DNA of 64,000 bases from Chlorobiota bacterium (GCA_022616535.1 JAKEEM010000021.1:1-64000), one strand, 5' to 3'. Shown: positions 8,243 through 19,467, numbered from the stretch's first letter. Notes: a model not told the origin generated them from the sequence alone. Translations and numbers: made by a program.

Positions 8243-9163
8243 TTAAGTTAATGTTTTATTAACTCTTTTCTGCACGAAAAATAAAAAGAGCATTAACAAA
8301 TTTAAAGGCAAAATACAGAGCAAAAGGAAAATCTCGAGGTTGTTGAAAAAGGCACAAACAACGCATAAAGTAATGTGGGTTGTTGAACCCATGAAACTCC
8401 ATAATCTTAATAGCAAACGGTTTTTTTTGTAATATAGCTTTGCATCGGGTTTAGATTGGGTGTGATTTTCCTCGTGCTCTTTTTGAATCTTAAGCTGAAG
8501 GTAAGAGTACCGCAGGTAAATGTTAATCAAAAACTTTTCCATAAAACCGGCTGACGAGGGATTTTCGGTAAATTTTTTCCTTTCCTGTTCGTATTCATTA
8601 ATTTCATTAATTATATTCGACGCCCTGCCGTAAACTATTTCAAGGAATTTATTGCGGTAGAAATCAAAATAAAACGCCTGAACAGCAGATGAAACCGCTC
8701 CAACGATGCTCACAAACCATATATATGTGGCAGGCTTCCAGTCCAAAGGTGCATTCCCGATTAGAATAATCTCGTGGCTGTAAAACTGTCTGGAAAGTCC
8801 GATTGCAATACCTACAAAAATAAAAATACTTACAATATAATCAACAAAGCCGTCAACCACTCTGCCGACTTTAGTTCCGTTTTTCTTTAATCTGGCAATT
8901 TGCCCGTCAGCGCAGTCCAAAATATTGCTTATGATATAAAGGCAGGCTCCTATAACATAAAAACTGTATTCGCCAAAACCCAATAAAACTCCCGCAGCCG
9001 AACCGATTATAAGAGCTACAAGGGAAACCTGGTCGGGAGTAAGGTTGGTTGAATAAGTGGCTTTTACAAAAACAAATGCAAGGGGGCGGTAAATAATGAG
9101 GTCGAAGATTTCTTCCACTTCGACCGCTTTAAGAGACGATTTGTATTGACTAACTAAACTCAA
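8243..9163 (-). CDS. CDP-alcohol phosphatidyltransferase family protein
   Basis: DCADGQIARLKKNGTKVGRVVDGFVD matches the D..DG.AR...G..D signature. Confidence 0.88.
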   Translation of the reverse strand: MSLVSQYKSSLKAVEVEEIFDLIIYRPLAFVFVKATYSTNLTPDQVSLVALIIGSAAGVLLGFGEYSFYVIGACLYIISNILDCADGQIARLKKNGTKVGRVVDGFVDYIVSIFIFVGIAIGLSRQFYSHEIILIGNAPLDWKPATYIWFVSIVGAVSSAVQAFYFDFYRNKFLEIVYGRASNIINEINEYEQERKKFTENPSSAGFMEKFLINIYLRYSYLQLKIQKEHEENHTQSKPDAKLYYKKNRLLLRLWSFMGSTTHITLCVVCAFFNNLEIFLLLCILPLNLLMLFLFFVQKRVNKTLT

Positions 9164-9192
9164 CAGCCGGTGTTAGTTTCTTCGTAGTTTCT

Positions 9193-10293
9193 TCATTTCC
9201 AGTTTATTTCCTCACAGTATTTTTTAATTGTATCAACAAGAAGCTTGTTCTGCTTATGTGTTCCGAGCGAAATCCTTGCCTCGCTGCGAAATGCTTCTTC
9301 ATCGAGAAACTTTATCAGCAGGTTTCTTTCTGTCAGATACTGTTTTAGTCCGGGTCTTATTTCAAGGGGCAAATCCACAAGAATAAAATTCGCGTATGAT
9401 TTGAAAGGCACAAATCCCTTGATTCTGCCAAGCTCCCTGTACATCATTTTTTTATCCTTCTCATACTGCTTACCGGCTTTTAAATACCACTTAATGTTAT
9501 CAAGGGCAATTTCGCCGAGCTTCTCCGAAACCCTGTTATAGCCGAGGTATCTGGTTGTGAAGTTAATCAATACATCAAGATTTCTGCCGGCAAACGCAAA
9601 GCCTATTCTAAATCCCGCCAGGGCAAAGAACTTTGAAAATGTGCGGCAGATTACAAGATTAGGATACTGATCGATAAACGGCTTCACATAGCTGTTATCA
9701 GTTGAGCCGAACCCCCAGTATGCTTCGTCAATCATAGTGATTGTATCTTTTGCCGCGTCGAGAAATCTTTTTAAAGCATCGGGCTCAATTTTGTTGCCGG
9801 TGGGATTATTCGGCGATGCAATTACAACAACCTTGGGGTCCCGCTGCCTGTAAATATCTAACATTAAATCAACGTCATATAAATAATACGGAACACCGTC
9901 CGAAACACCTTTTTTCATAGGGTATTCGACGTTTTCCCCTCCTCTTTCGGAGGCGACTTTTTTGTAATACCACCATGCCTCGCGTGGAATTAAAACTTTG
10001 TCTCCGGGATTGACATAACAATGAATAATCTGCTTAAGCAAATCCTCGCTGCCGTAGCTAAGCAGAACGTGCTTCTCGTCAAAGCCGAAATCGTCCGCAA
10101 TTCTTTTAGATAAAGCCGATTTAATTCCTTTCTGGAAATCACGCGAATACCATGAAAGGTGGTCAAGGTCAACTTTTTTTAAAAACTTGTAAACTTGGGG
10201 ACACGGTCCCGTTTGTGATTCATTTCTATCAAGGAATAAAGGTTCCTTAGGAAATTTAGATTTTTTATTTTTCTTATTTTTCTTTTTACCCAT
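9193..10293 (-). CDS. PLP-dependent aminotransferase, histidinol-phosphate aminotransferase-like
   Basis: SPNNPTGN, IDEAYWGF, CRTFSKFFALAGFRIGFAF fold-type I motifs. Confidence 0.87.
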   Translation of the reverse strand: MGKKKNKKNKKSKFPKEPLFLDRNESQTGPCPQVYKFLKKVDLDHLSWYSRDFQKGIKSALSKRIADDFGFDEKHVLLSYGSEDLLKQIIHCYVNPGDKVLIPREAWWYYKKVASERGGENVEYPMKKGVSDGVPYYLYDVDLMLDIYRQRDPKVVVIASPNNPTGNKIEPDALKRFLDAAKDTITMIDEAYWGFGSTDNSYVKPFIDQYPNLVICRTFSKFFALAGFRIGFAFAGRNLDVLINFTTRYLGYNRVSEKLGEIALDNIKWYLKAGKQYEKDKKMMYRELGRIKGFVPFKSYANFILVDLPLEIRPGLKQYLTERNLLIKFLDEEAFRSEARISLGTHKQNKLLVDTIKKYCEEINWK

Positions 10294-10329
10294 TTATTAA
10301 ATTATTATACAATTTTAACCTCACCCTAT

Positions 10330-10352
10330 CCCCTCTCCTATCAGGAGAGGGG
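10330..10352. repeat. palindromic hairpin CCCCTCTCCT-atc-AGGAGAGGGG
   Basis: 10-bp perfect arms. Confidence 0.8.
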
Positions 10353-10381
10353 TGGCTACTTTTATTGGGCCCGGTTCACAC

Positions 10382-11587
10382 TCATTTATTTGTTAGTGCC
10401 TCAACGCCGGGAAGCTTTTTGCCTTCGAGGAATTCAAGCGAGGCGCCGCCTCCTGTTGAAATGTGGCTGACTTTATGCTCAAGCCCTGCTTTGGCAATTG
10501 CCGCAGCTGAATCACCCCCGCCAACGATTGTAACTGCACCGTCTTTTGTAGCATCGGCCAGTGCCATTGCAATTTCAACGGTCCCTTTTGCAAAGTTATC
10601 CATTTCAAAAACCCCCATTGGACCGTTCCAAACAATCGTCTTAGCTTTTACGATTTCATCCCTGAACTGCTTTATCGTTTCAGGCCCGATATCCATACCG
10701 ATTTTGTCATTAGGCATTTCATTTCCCCATACAACCTCAAACGGGGAATCGTTTTCAAACCTGGCGGAAGCAACTATATCAACAGGAAGCATCAGTTTGC
10801 TTCCTGCCTCGTGTAACAATTCTTTTGCTAATCCAATTCTGTCTTCTTCAAGCAAAGATTTGCCGATTTCATAACCCATTGCTTTATAAAACGTAAAAAC
10901 CATTCCCCCGCCGATAAGGATTTTATCCGCCTTGGTAAGGAGATTCTTTATCACATCAATTTTACCGGAAATCTTGCTGCCTCCGAGTATTGCTGTATAA
11001 GGATGAGCAGGAATCGATATTGCTTTGGAGAGATACTCAAGCTCTTTCTGCATTAAATAGCCTGCGGCGCATTTACTGATGAACCTTGTAACTCCTTCGG
11101 TCGAAGCGTGGGCTCTGTGCGCGGTGCCGAAAGCATCGTTTATATACACGTCGCCGTATGAGGCAAGCTGGTGCGCAAAATCTTCGTCGTTTTCTTCTTC
11201 TCCCTTATAGAAGCGGAGATTCTCAAGAAGAAGAACTTCGCCGTCCTTTAATTCATTAACGATTTTTTTTGTGTCATGCCCGATGCAGTCATCAGAAAAA
11301 TAAACGGGCTTTCTGAGCAAATCGGTTAAATGCATTGCAACTGGTCTGAGCGAGTATTTTAAGTTCTTTTCGCCTTTGGGCCTGCCCATATGGCTCATTA
11401 AAATTACCCTGCCGCCTTCGAATATGATTTTTTTAATTGTGGAGAGCGATTCGACGATTCGCTTGTCATCGGTAATTTTGCCCTCATCATTTTTTGACAT
11501 CGGCACATTGAAATCAACCCTAACCAAAACACGGTTAGACTTTAAATCGCCGTTTTTAGATAAATCATCTATTGTAAGCTTGTTCAT
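10382..11587 (-). CDS. pgk: phosphoglycerate kinase
   Basis: RVDFNVP, LMSHMGRPKG, GGSKISGKI, GGGDSAAA, STGGGASLE motifs. Confidence 0.97.
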   Translation of the reverse strand: MNKLTIDDLSKNGDLKSNRVLVRVDFNVPMSKNDEGKITDDKRIVESLSTIKKIIFEGGRVILMSHMGRPKGEKNLKYSLRPVAMHLTDLLRKPVYFSDDCIGHDTKKIVNELKDGEVLLLENLRFYKGEEENDEDFAHQLASYGDVYINDAFGTAHRAHASTEGVTRFISKCAAGYLMQKELEYLSKAISIPAHPYTAILGGSKISGKIDVIKNLLTKADKILIGGGMVFTFYKAMGYEIGKSLLEEDRIGLAKELLHEAGSKLMLPVDIVASARFENDSPFEVVWGNEMPNDKIGMDIGPETIKQFRDEIVKAKTIVWNGPMGVFEMDNFAKGTVEIAMALADATKDGAVTIVGGGDSAAAIAKAGLEHKVSHISTGGGASLEFLEGKKLPGVEALTNK

Positions 11588-11608
11588 TGCACTCTATATT
11601 AAAACAAA

Positions 11609-11630
11609 TCCCGCTTCTTTAAAAGCGGGA
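11609..11630 (-). terminator. hairpin between gap and pgk
   Basis: tcccgcttctttaaaagcggga followed on the minus strand by ATTTGTTTT. Confidence 0.6.
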
Positions 11631-11645
11631 GATTTTATTCTTTAA

Positions 11646-12707
<1,062 letters not shown>

Positions 12708-12972
12708 CTATTCTTATTGATTAAAATTCAATTACTTGAAGTTCAAAAATACCCAAAAGTGCGCATTTATTCAATGAAAATAAAGCATTTTTAAAGGAAA
12801 TGTATTTTCAGGCAAACCTGTTTTAAGAATTACGCGTGAACTGAATTATAATAATTAATATTTATTGTGAATTCATTGATTGGTTCAGAAAAATCTCAAA
12901 TCAAATTTAAATAACTAAATAAATCAAAAATTGCATAGATTTTTAAATCATACAAATTAGTGATACATCTTA

Positions 12973-13003
12973 TTGAATTTGGGTATAAGTCTAAGTATAT
13001 TTG
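12973..13003 (+). promoter_or_regulatory. Bacteroidota-type promoter TTG-N20-TATATTTG upstream of efp
   Basis: ttg 12973-12975, tatatttg 12996-13003. Confidence 0.55.
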
Positions 13004-13009
13004 TATGAG

Positions 13010-13052
13010 TTTTAACCAAAATCGAGCCAAAATGACCCGATTTTGGTTAAAA
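13010..13052. promoter_or_regulatory. 15-bp-arm inverted repeat in the efp 5' leader
   Basis: ttttaaccaaaatcg (13010-13024) / cgattttggttaaaa (13038-13052), perfect. Confidence 0.8.
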
Positions 13053-13129
13053 TCCACTCGATTTTAATCAGAATTAACCAAAAATCATTCAATTTTGAAA
13101 ATTTATTAAAAGGAGTTTTTTTCGCAAAA

Positions 13130-13693
13130 ATGGGCACTACGTCGGATTTAAGAAATGGGCTGGTTATTAAGTATAACGGTGAGCTTCATATTATAGTCAA
13201 GTGGGAGCACAGAACACCCGGCAATCTAAGGGCTTTTTACCAGGTAAAGATGAAAAACCTTAAAAACGGCAAAATGATTGAAAACCGCTTCCGCTCGGGC
13301 GAGGAAATTGACATCGTAAGGATGGAAACAAGAAATTTCCAGTACCTTTATCACGACGGCTCAGGTTATGTATTTATGGATAAAGAGAATTATGACCAGG
13401 TATCGATTCCAGGCGATATTGTAGGAGAGCAGGCGCAATACTTAAAAGAGGGTGTGAGTGTTCAAATTATGTTTGATGGCTTAAAGCCGATAACTGTTGA
13501 AATTCCCCCGCACGTTGAACTGAAGGTTACCGAAGCACCGCCCGGAGTAAAAGGCGATACGGCAACAGGCGGAACTAAGCCCGTAAAAGTTGAAACCGGA
13601 ACAACTATAAATGCACCGCTATTTATTGAGGAAGGGGATGTCATAAAAGTCGATACAAGAACGGGAATCTATCTGGAAAGAGTAAAAAAATAA
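13130..13693 (+). CDS. efp: elongation factor P
   Basis: TSDLRNGLVIKYNGELHIIVKWEHRTPGN; start moved from 13043 to the canonical N-terminus. Confidence 0.95.
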   Translation: MGTTSDLRNGLVIKYNGELHIIVKWEHRTPGNLRAFYQVKMKNLKNGKMIENRFRSGEEIDIVRMETRNFQYLYHDGSGYVFMDKENYDQVSIPGDIVGEQAQYLKEGVSVQIMFDGLKPITVEIPPHVELKVTEAPPGVKGDTATGGTKPVKVETGTTINAPLFIEEGDVIKVDTRTGIYLERVKK

Positions 13694-13744
13694 TTCAACC
13701 ATAATCGCAGAAATTTTCTGCTTTTAATTAAGAGGTGAGGAAAA

Positions 13745-14251
13745 ATGAAAACCGATTTAAACTACATTAAAAAGCTAATTAAGCTTTTGGAGTCAGGCAA
13801 TATTAATGAAATAGAAATAGAGGAAGAAGGAACCAGATTAAAAGTTGTAAAATCAAAACCGTCGGAAAATTCATCGCCTCAGATTATCAGCTACAGCCCG
13901 CAGCCGCAGGTAATACAATCACCAGTAAGTATACCCCCTCCGGAGCAGACTACCGCAGTCCATAAAGCTGAGCCAAAAGCTGAAACTCCCGTCTCGCCTG
14001 CCGGAAAAGAACTCATTGAAGTCCGCTCGCCCATTGTTGGAACGTTCTACAGGGCTCCTTCGCCCAATGCGGAGCCGTATGTTCAGGTCGGACAGCAGGT
14101 ATCCAAAGGAACAATTTTGTGCATTGTGGAGGCAATGAAGCTGATGAACGAAATCGAATGCGAATATGACGGGAAGATTGTAAAAATTATGGTTGAAAAT
14201 GCCCAGCCGGTTGAATATAATCAGGTCCTATTCTTAATTGAACCGTTATAA
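13745..14251 (+). CDS. accB: acetyl-CoA carboxylase biotin carboxyl carrier protein
   Basis: C-terminal biotinyl motif [11 protein letters not shown]. Confidence 0.96.
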   Translation: MKTDLNYIKKLIKLLESGNINEIEIEEEGTRLKVVKSKPSENSSPQIISYSPQPQVIQSPVSIPPPEQTTAVHKAEPKAETPVSPAGKELIEVRSPIVGTFYRAPSPNAEPYVQVGQQVSKGTILCIVEAMKLMNEIECEYDGKIVKIMVENAQPVEYNQVLFLIEPL

Positions 14252-14262
14252 ATAAGCAAAAC

Positions 14263-15600
14263 TTGTTCGATAAAATTCTAATAGCAAACAGGGGCGAAAT
14301 TGCCTTACGAATAATAAGAACCTGCCGAGAAATGGGCATTAAAACGGTTGCTGTATATTCTGAAGCAGACAGGGAATCACTGCATGTAAGGTTTGCCGAT
14401 GAAGCTGTCTGCATTGGACCCGCCCCTTCCAGAGAAAGTTATTTGAACATTCCCCGATTAATTGCAGCTGCAGAAATAACGAACGTCGATGCAATTCACC
14501 CCGGCTACGGTTTTCTTGCGGAAAATGCAGGATTTTCCGAAATATGCAATGACTCGGGAATCAAGTTTATCGGTCCCTCGCCCGAGATGATAAACTCGAT
14601 GGGTGATAAGGCATTTGCAAAGGATACTATGAAGAAAGCGGGCGTACCGGTGGTCCCAGGCAGTGACGGAGTAATTAAAACTGTCAGTGAGGCCATCGAT
14701 ATTGCAAGAGAGTTTGGCTATCCGGTGCTGATTAAAGCCGTTGCAGGAGGAGGAGGAAAGGGAATGAGAATTGTCCGCTCCGATGATGAAATGCAAAACA
14801 ACTTCGATATGGCGGCAAACGAGGCTCTCAACGCATTCGGCAACGGTGACGTTTATATTGAGAAGTTTGTCGAGGAACCGAGGCATATAGAAATACAGGT
14901 CCTGGGCGACCAGTACGGCAACGTAGTTCACCTCGGTGAACGCGACTGCACAATTCAAAGGCGGCACCAGAAACTTATTGAAGAAACCCCATCCCCTTTT
15001 ATAAACGATGAAGTCCGTGATGCAATGGGAGCAGCAGCTGTGACTGGCGCTAAATCCGTAAAATATGAAGGTGCCGGAACGGTTGAATTTATAGTGGATA
15101 AGAACAAAAACTTTTACTTTATGGAAATGAATACGCGAATTCAGGTCGAGCATCCTGTAACGGAACAGGTAACGGGAGTTGATTTGATACGTGAACAAAT
15201 TTGCATTGCCTCGGGACAAAAGCTGAAGGTAAGGAAAGTAAAAAGAGAAGGTCATTCAATTGAATGCAGAATAAATGCAGAAAACCCGGATAAAAACTTT
15301 GCCCCTTCACCCGGAAATATTACCTCTTTTCACATGCCCGGGGGATTGGGTATAAGAGTCGACACCCACGCCTACGCAAATTATGTCATCCCGCCCTATT
15401 ATGACTCAATGATTGCCAAGCTTATTGTAACCGCCGACGACCGCGAAGAAGCCATTAAGCGAATGTACCGGGCACTGGATGAATTTATCATTGAGGGCAT
15501 TCACACAACCATACCCTTTCACAAAAAGGTTATGCATCACGAAAAATTTGTAGAGGGCAATTACGATACGAGCTTTATAGAAAAATACGAACTTGCTTAA
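14263..15600 (+). CDS. accC: acetyl-CoA carboxylase biotin carboxylase subunit
   Basis: [51 protein letters not shown] start. Confidence 0.96.
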   Translation: MFDKILIANRGEIALRIIRTCREMGIKTVAVYSEADRESLHVRFADEAVCIGPAPSRESYLNIPRLIAAAEITNVDAIHPGYGFLAENAGFSEICNDSGIKFIGPSPEMINSMGDKAFAKDTMKKAGVPVVPGSDGVIKTVSEAIDIAREFGYPVLIKAVAGGGGKGMRIVRSDDEMQNNFDMAANEALNAFGNGDVYIEKFVEEPRHIEIQVLGDQYGNVVHLGERDCTIQRRHQKLIEETPSPFINDEVRDAMGAAAVTGAKSVKYEGAGTVEFIVDKNKNFYFMEMNTRIQVEHPVTEQVTGVDLIREQICIASGQKLKVRKVKREGHSIECRINAENPDKNFAPSPGNITSFHMPGGLGIRVDTHAYANYVIPPYYDSMIAKLIVTADDREEAIKRMYRALDEFIIEGIHTTIPFHKKVMHHEKFVEGNYDTSFIEKYELA

Positions 15601-15611
15601 ATTTTAGTTCT

Positions 15612-15956
15612 TCAATCGGAAATTACAGTAATGTCCGCGTCACCCCATAGTTTTTCAAGAGAGTAAAAGTTTCTGGTTTCGCGCAGGAAGATATGAACGA
15701 CAACGTCGACAAAGTCAAGCAGGACCCATGATTTTTGCGCCATTCCTTCTTTGTGCCAGACTTTTTCGCCGATTTTTTTGGAGCCGTCCATTACTGCATC
15801 TGCCACCGCTTTAACCTGCGTATCGGAAAAAGCAGTGCAAATTACAAAGAAGTCCGTTACCGTAGTTAGCTTCCTTAAATCAAGGATTTTTATATCTTCT
15901 GCTTTTTTAGTCAGGGCTAAGCGTGCAAGTTTTAAGGCGAGTTTTTTGGAATCCAA
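15612..15956 (-). CDS. rsfS: ribosome silencing factor
   Basis: DILDLRKLTTVTDFFVICTAFSDTQVKAVADAV...WVLLDFVDVVVHIF. Confidence 0.93.
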   Translation of the reverse strand: MDSKKLALKLARLALTKKAEDIKILDLRKLTTVTDFFVICTAFSDTQVKAVADAVMDGSKKIGEKVWHKEGMAQKSWVLLDFVDVVVHIFLRETRNFYSLEKLWGDADITVISD

Positions 15957-15979
15957 ATTATATAAACTTTCTATATTTT

Positions 15980-16498
15980 TTACGGTTTAGTTTGAGATTT
16001 ATCCTGATGCCTGAAAGGATTTAACTCCTCATAATCCTTTCCGATTACAACGGTTGCATCAAGAAAGTAGTTCTTGTTGATTTGCTGAATTACGTATTTT
16101 TCCGAAACCCCGAGCGACTGTGCCACGCGCTTTGCATTCTTTTCATTGCCGGTTCGGTCGATGACCATTGTGGTTTTTATGTCCTGCGTTGAAAAGTTTC
16201 CCATTTCCACAACGTCAAATCCTTTTGAGCGTAGATATTCCGTAAATTTATCTGCAATCCCGGAAACACCGCAGCCGTTTTGAACATCAATCTGAAGCGT
16301 ACTGCCTGAGGGCTGCTTTGTAAGAAGAGTTGTTGAATCATTGACCTGCTCTGTTCTTATTTCCGTTTGGGGAGTCGTAAGCCGCTTGAAAAGATTATAA
16401 AACAGATATACGGTTGTAACTGCCGTAATTACAATCAACAGGTTAATCGAATAATGCTTGAGCTTGCTTACAAATTCGGATGAATTTGCTTCAGACAT
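15980..16498 (-). CDS. membrane-anchored protein with LytR C-terminal domain
   Basis: N-terminal TM; IDVQNGCGVSGIADKFTEYLRSKGFDVVEMGNF. Confidence 0.82.
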   Translation of the reverse strand: MSEANSSEFVSKLKHYSINLLIVITAVTTVYLFYNLFKRLTTPQTEIRTEQVNDSTTLLTKQPSGSTLQIDVQNGCGVSGIADKFTEYLRSKGFDVVEMGNFSTQDIKTTMVIDRTGNEKNAKRVAQSLGVSEKYVIQQINKNYFLDATVVIGKDYEELNPFRHQDKSQTKP

Positions 16499-16510
16499 TA
16501 ACTTTAGACA

Positions 16511-17023
16511 TTAATAAGTGTAATCCCGGTAGCGGTTGTTTAAGTAATAGTAATTATCGTACCAGTAAAGATTGTTTTTGTAATTTACGTAATCGATGCT
16601 TATAAACATGTTCTTAAACGGCCTGTAATCAAGTGAAACGCGGCTTAGGTTAATTCCGTTGAATGAATTCTGAAACTCCTTATTAAGCACCGGATTAGAA
16701 CCTATTGAAGCATAGGGCGAATACTGCATAGTAACATCGGCGCTGAGCTTCATATTCTCAAGGACTTTGTATGAAAGCGTAGCGGTGTATGAAGTTAAGC
16801 TTACGGAAGAATTGCCGAAACTCTGGTATGACACATTAATGGAATGACTAACAGAAAAGTTCTTCGGGTTAATAAATCCGAGTATCAGTCCCCCGCTCTT
16901 TAACTTGGTTTTTGTCTCACTTGGAATTTCTTTAAACTGCGAGTATGCAGCGTTTCCCGAAAAGATAAAAAAGTTAACGACAAAAACGGGCATTATAAGT
17001 ATTGTTAAAGACGTAAGTTTCAT
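16511..17023 (-). CDS. exported hypothetical protein (beta-rich)
   Basis: Signal peptide, alternating beta-strand pattern. Confidence 0.55.
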   Translation of the reverse strand: MKLTSLTILIMPVFVVNFFIFSGNAAYSQFKEIPSETKTKLKSGGLILGFINPKNFSVSHSINVSYQSFGNSSVSLTSYTATLSYKVLENMKLSADVTMQYSPYASIGSNPVLNKEFQNSFNGINLSRVSLDYRPFKNMFISIDYVNYKNNLYWYDNYYYLNNRYRDYTY

Positions 17024-17215
17024 TTCTTTTCTATTTTAATTAATGCAGAATAACCATTTATGGTTTTTAAATCAATGGATAAAATGTTAAAATTTGTAAC
17101 AATTTGGGGGATTTGAGCGTTCCATATGATAATTTTTTTACTAATGTAGAATTTGATTCATAGCGGCTAATTGAAATTTGTGCTCATCAGTTTTTCCCAT
17201 TTCCGCAAAATATAC

Positions 17216-17244
17216 TTGACAAATTTAAATAAAGTTATTATAAT
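17216..17244 (+). promoter_or_regulatory. consensus sigma70-type promoter TTGACA-N17-TATAAT
   Basis: Exact hexamers with 17-nt spacer. Confidence 0.8.
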
Positions 17245-17250
17245 CGCAAC

Positions 17251-17338
17251 AGCAGCAGGAGATACGTAGGTAAGGGTGCGTATCGTTCTTAGTAGGGATG
17301 CTCCCAGTATTTCGAAAGGACCTGCTGCTATTTTTTTT
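17251..17338 (+). ncRNA. putative small RNA of about 88 nt with intrinsic terminator
   Basis: AGCAGCAGG (17251-) closes with CCTGCTGCT (17321-17329), then ATTTTTTTT; inner stems GATACG/CGTATC and GGGA/TCCC; starts right after the consensus promoter. Confidence 0.65.
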
Positions 17339-17511
17339 ATCAAAAAACAATTCCAGCCTTAGAACTATATAACTTTCACTAAAACAACAATTTATTTATA
17401 ATTTGCAGCAATAATCCTTAAATTTACCGTAAGTTGCTACTGTTTTAAGGTGATACATTTTATCCCCATTAATAGTTATTTTTATAGCAAAATTAACTAA
17501 GGAGTACCGCT

Positions 17512-18807
17512 ATGAGAATAACTTTAGCAGTTCTATCAATATTCACCACTTTTACCTTTTTCGCACAGGACTGGGTTCCTGCAGGGTTTGTAACCGACCC
17601 GGGAGTAAGACCGAGCATAAGCGTATCTGGTCCTAACTCTGCCTGGATAGCTGACGGATACCCAAGCACACCGAAGATTTTCAGAACAATAAACCGGGGT
17701 GAAACCTGGTCTACTGTTTCTACTGCAGGTATAAACCGCGAAATATACTGCGTGTGGGCCATGAGCGACGACTATGTATTTGTCGGCGAAGGCGAAGTCA
17801 GCGGCAACGCGCAAATGCTTATAACAACCAATGCAGGTTTGAACTGGACCAATATTTTAAATTCATCAAATAACGGCGGGCATTTTACAGGTCTTGCATT
17901 TACAAAGGCAAACGGACATATATTCGGTCTTGCCCTGGCAGAAAGAATTTACCGCTCGTCAAACAGCGGGCTGAACTGGATTGTGCTCAACCCAGGTGTT
18001 AACGGAGTTTCAAACGCGCACAATTCTCTTTTTATCACAGATAACAATTTTTACGGCTTCGGACTTAATAACGGCGCAGCAAGAATAAGGGTAACCACGG
18101 ATAACTCCGTAAGCTGGGCAACATATGCGCTTCCGATAGTCGGAAACTATACTTCGGCAATAGCATATCATGTAAACAAGCTCTACGGACTGGGCGCAAC
18201 CTCAACATCACCTCCAGTTGTGGCAAGAACAACAGACGGAGGCGTGACGTGGAATACCGTTAATATAGGAAGCGGAGTAAGCGGAACGTGCTATTTATAC
18301 TGGGTGCCCTACACACCCGTAATTTACATCCTCGGCTCAAACGGAGGCATAAAGAGAAGCGTTGATAACGGAGTTAATTGGGTAACAACGCCGGTTCCTG
18401 CGGGTGTTACCAACATAACGCACTTTGATTTCTATGTTCAGGGAATGGTTGTTTACGGCTATGCAGTTTCTTCCAACGGTGATGTAATAAGGCTTGTGGA
18501 TACGCTTGAAGTTTTAACAGGTTTGAATAATAGCCAGATTCCAACAAGCTATTCGCTCAGCCAGAATTACCCGAACCCGTTTAACCCGACGACCCAGATT
18601 AGCTATTCGATTCCAAAGGAAGCTTACGTTAAGTTATCTGTTTACAATGCGCTCGGAAAGGAAATTGAAGTGATTGTTAACGAAAAGCAAAATGCCGGAA
18701 GCTATGATGTAATCTGGAACGGGGATAATTACTCAAGCGGAGTGTATTTTTACAGAATCCAAACCGAAGGTTTTACTCAGACAAAGAAAATGATTCTTTT
18801 AAAATAA
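17512..18807 (+). CDS. secreted BNR/YCF48-like repeat protein with T9SS type A sorting domain
   Basis: Signal peptide; repeated W..V/I.T.DGG-type strands; C-terminal NYPNPFNPTTQISYSIP...KMILLK. Confidence 0.87.
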   Translation: MRITLAVLSIFTTFTFFAQDWVPAGFVTDPGVRPSISVSGPNSAWIADGYPSTPKIFRTINRGETWSTVSTAGINREIYCVWAMSDDYVFVGEGEVSGNAQMLITTNAGLNWTNILNSSNNGGHFTGLAFTKANGHIFGLALAERIYRSSNSGLNWIVLNPGVNGVSNAHNSLFITDNNFYGFGLNNGAARIRVTTDNSVSWATYALPIVGNYTSAIAYHVNKLYGLGATSTSPPVVARTTDGGVTWNTVNIGSGVSGTCYLYWVPYTPVIYILGSNGGIKRSVDNGVNWVTTPVPAGVTNITHFDFYVQGMVVYGYAVSSNGDVIRLVDTLEVLTGLNNSQIPTSYSLSQNYPNPFNPTTQISYSIPKEAYVKLSVYNALGKEIEVIVNEKQNAGSYDVIWNGDNYSSGVYFYRIQTEGFTQTKKMILLK

Positions 18808-18836
18808 CCCAAGTAACTCTTAAAGAAACAAAAATT

Positions 18837-18861
18837 GCCCGTTCTCCATGCGGGCTTTTTT
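18837..18861 (+). terminator. intrinsic terminator after the T9SS protein
   Basis: GCCCG-N9-CGGGC-TTTTTT. Confidence 0.75.
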
Positions 18862-18872
18862 ATTTTTGATAA

Positions 18873-19337
18873 TCAGCTGTCGGCTGCAAAACCAAGGGTA
18901 TGCTGAATGTTTATAAGGTGCTCAAGTGCATCTTTAATTTCGTTATACTGGCGATTTACTAAATTCAGTATATCTGCAGACAGTTCTCTGCCCAAAGCTT
19001 TTTCGTAAGCGGTAATTGCGGCTTTTTCGCCTCTGACACATTCCTTTAGTATTGAGTATGAATCGCTCCCCGCTACGGCAAACTTAACGTCCATCCATCT
19101 TCTATGCAGAATTCCAAGAACACTTCCGGCAAATTCCATATCCCCGCCCAGCTTCCTGACTGTAATTTCAAGCTCGGCAAAAAAAATTGAGCGCTGGTGG
19201 GAGTATTTCAGCAATACCTTTTGTATTTCCTCGTCTCTAACGTCATCGGCTGCATCCTTGTATCCCTGCTCGCCGTCTTTGCACACTTCCATTAAGTTTT
19301 TTAGGATTGAAACTAGTTCCGTATTTTTTAAAGGCAT
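18873..19337 (-). CDS. PA2169/DUF2383 family four-helix-bundle (ferritin-like) protein
   Basis: LVSILKNLMEVCKDGEQGYKDAADDV...RGEKAAITAYEKAL. Confidence 0.82.
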   Translation of the reverse strand: MPLKNTELVSILKNLMEVCKDGEQGYKDAADDVRDEEIQKVLLKYSHQRSIFFAELEITVRKLGGDMEFAGSVLGILHRRWMDVKFAVAGSDSYSILKECVRGEKAAITAYEKALGRELSADILNLVNRQYNEIKDALEHLINIQHTLGFAADS

Positions 19338-19467
19338 TTTTACACCTCCTTTAAAGTTTGAGAGAAATTAACCGGACCCCTTACATAATACTAATAAACG
19401 TAATATAAATAAAAAAGAGGGTAACTTCAAATAAAGTTCCCCTCTCGCCGTAAAAATCCAACAAATT

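Noticed and set aside
13043-13129. N-terminal extension of EF-P in the ORF track
   Set aside because: Canonical EF-P N-terminus begins at 13130; the upstream stretch is the palindrome-containing leader.
17251-17338. Riboswitch controlling the gene at 17512
   Set aside because: The element terminates itself and lies about 170 bp upstream of the gene; no known aptamer motif recognised. A stand-alone sRNA is favoured, though a riboswitch is not fully excluded.
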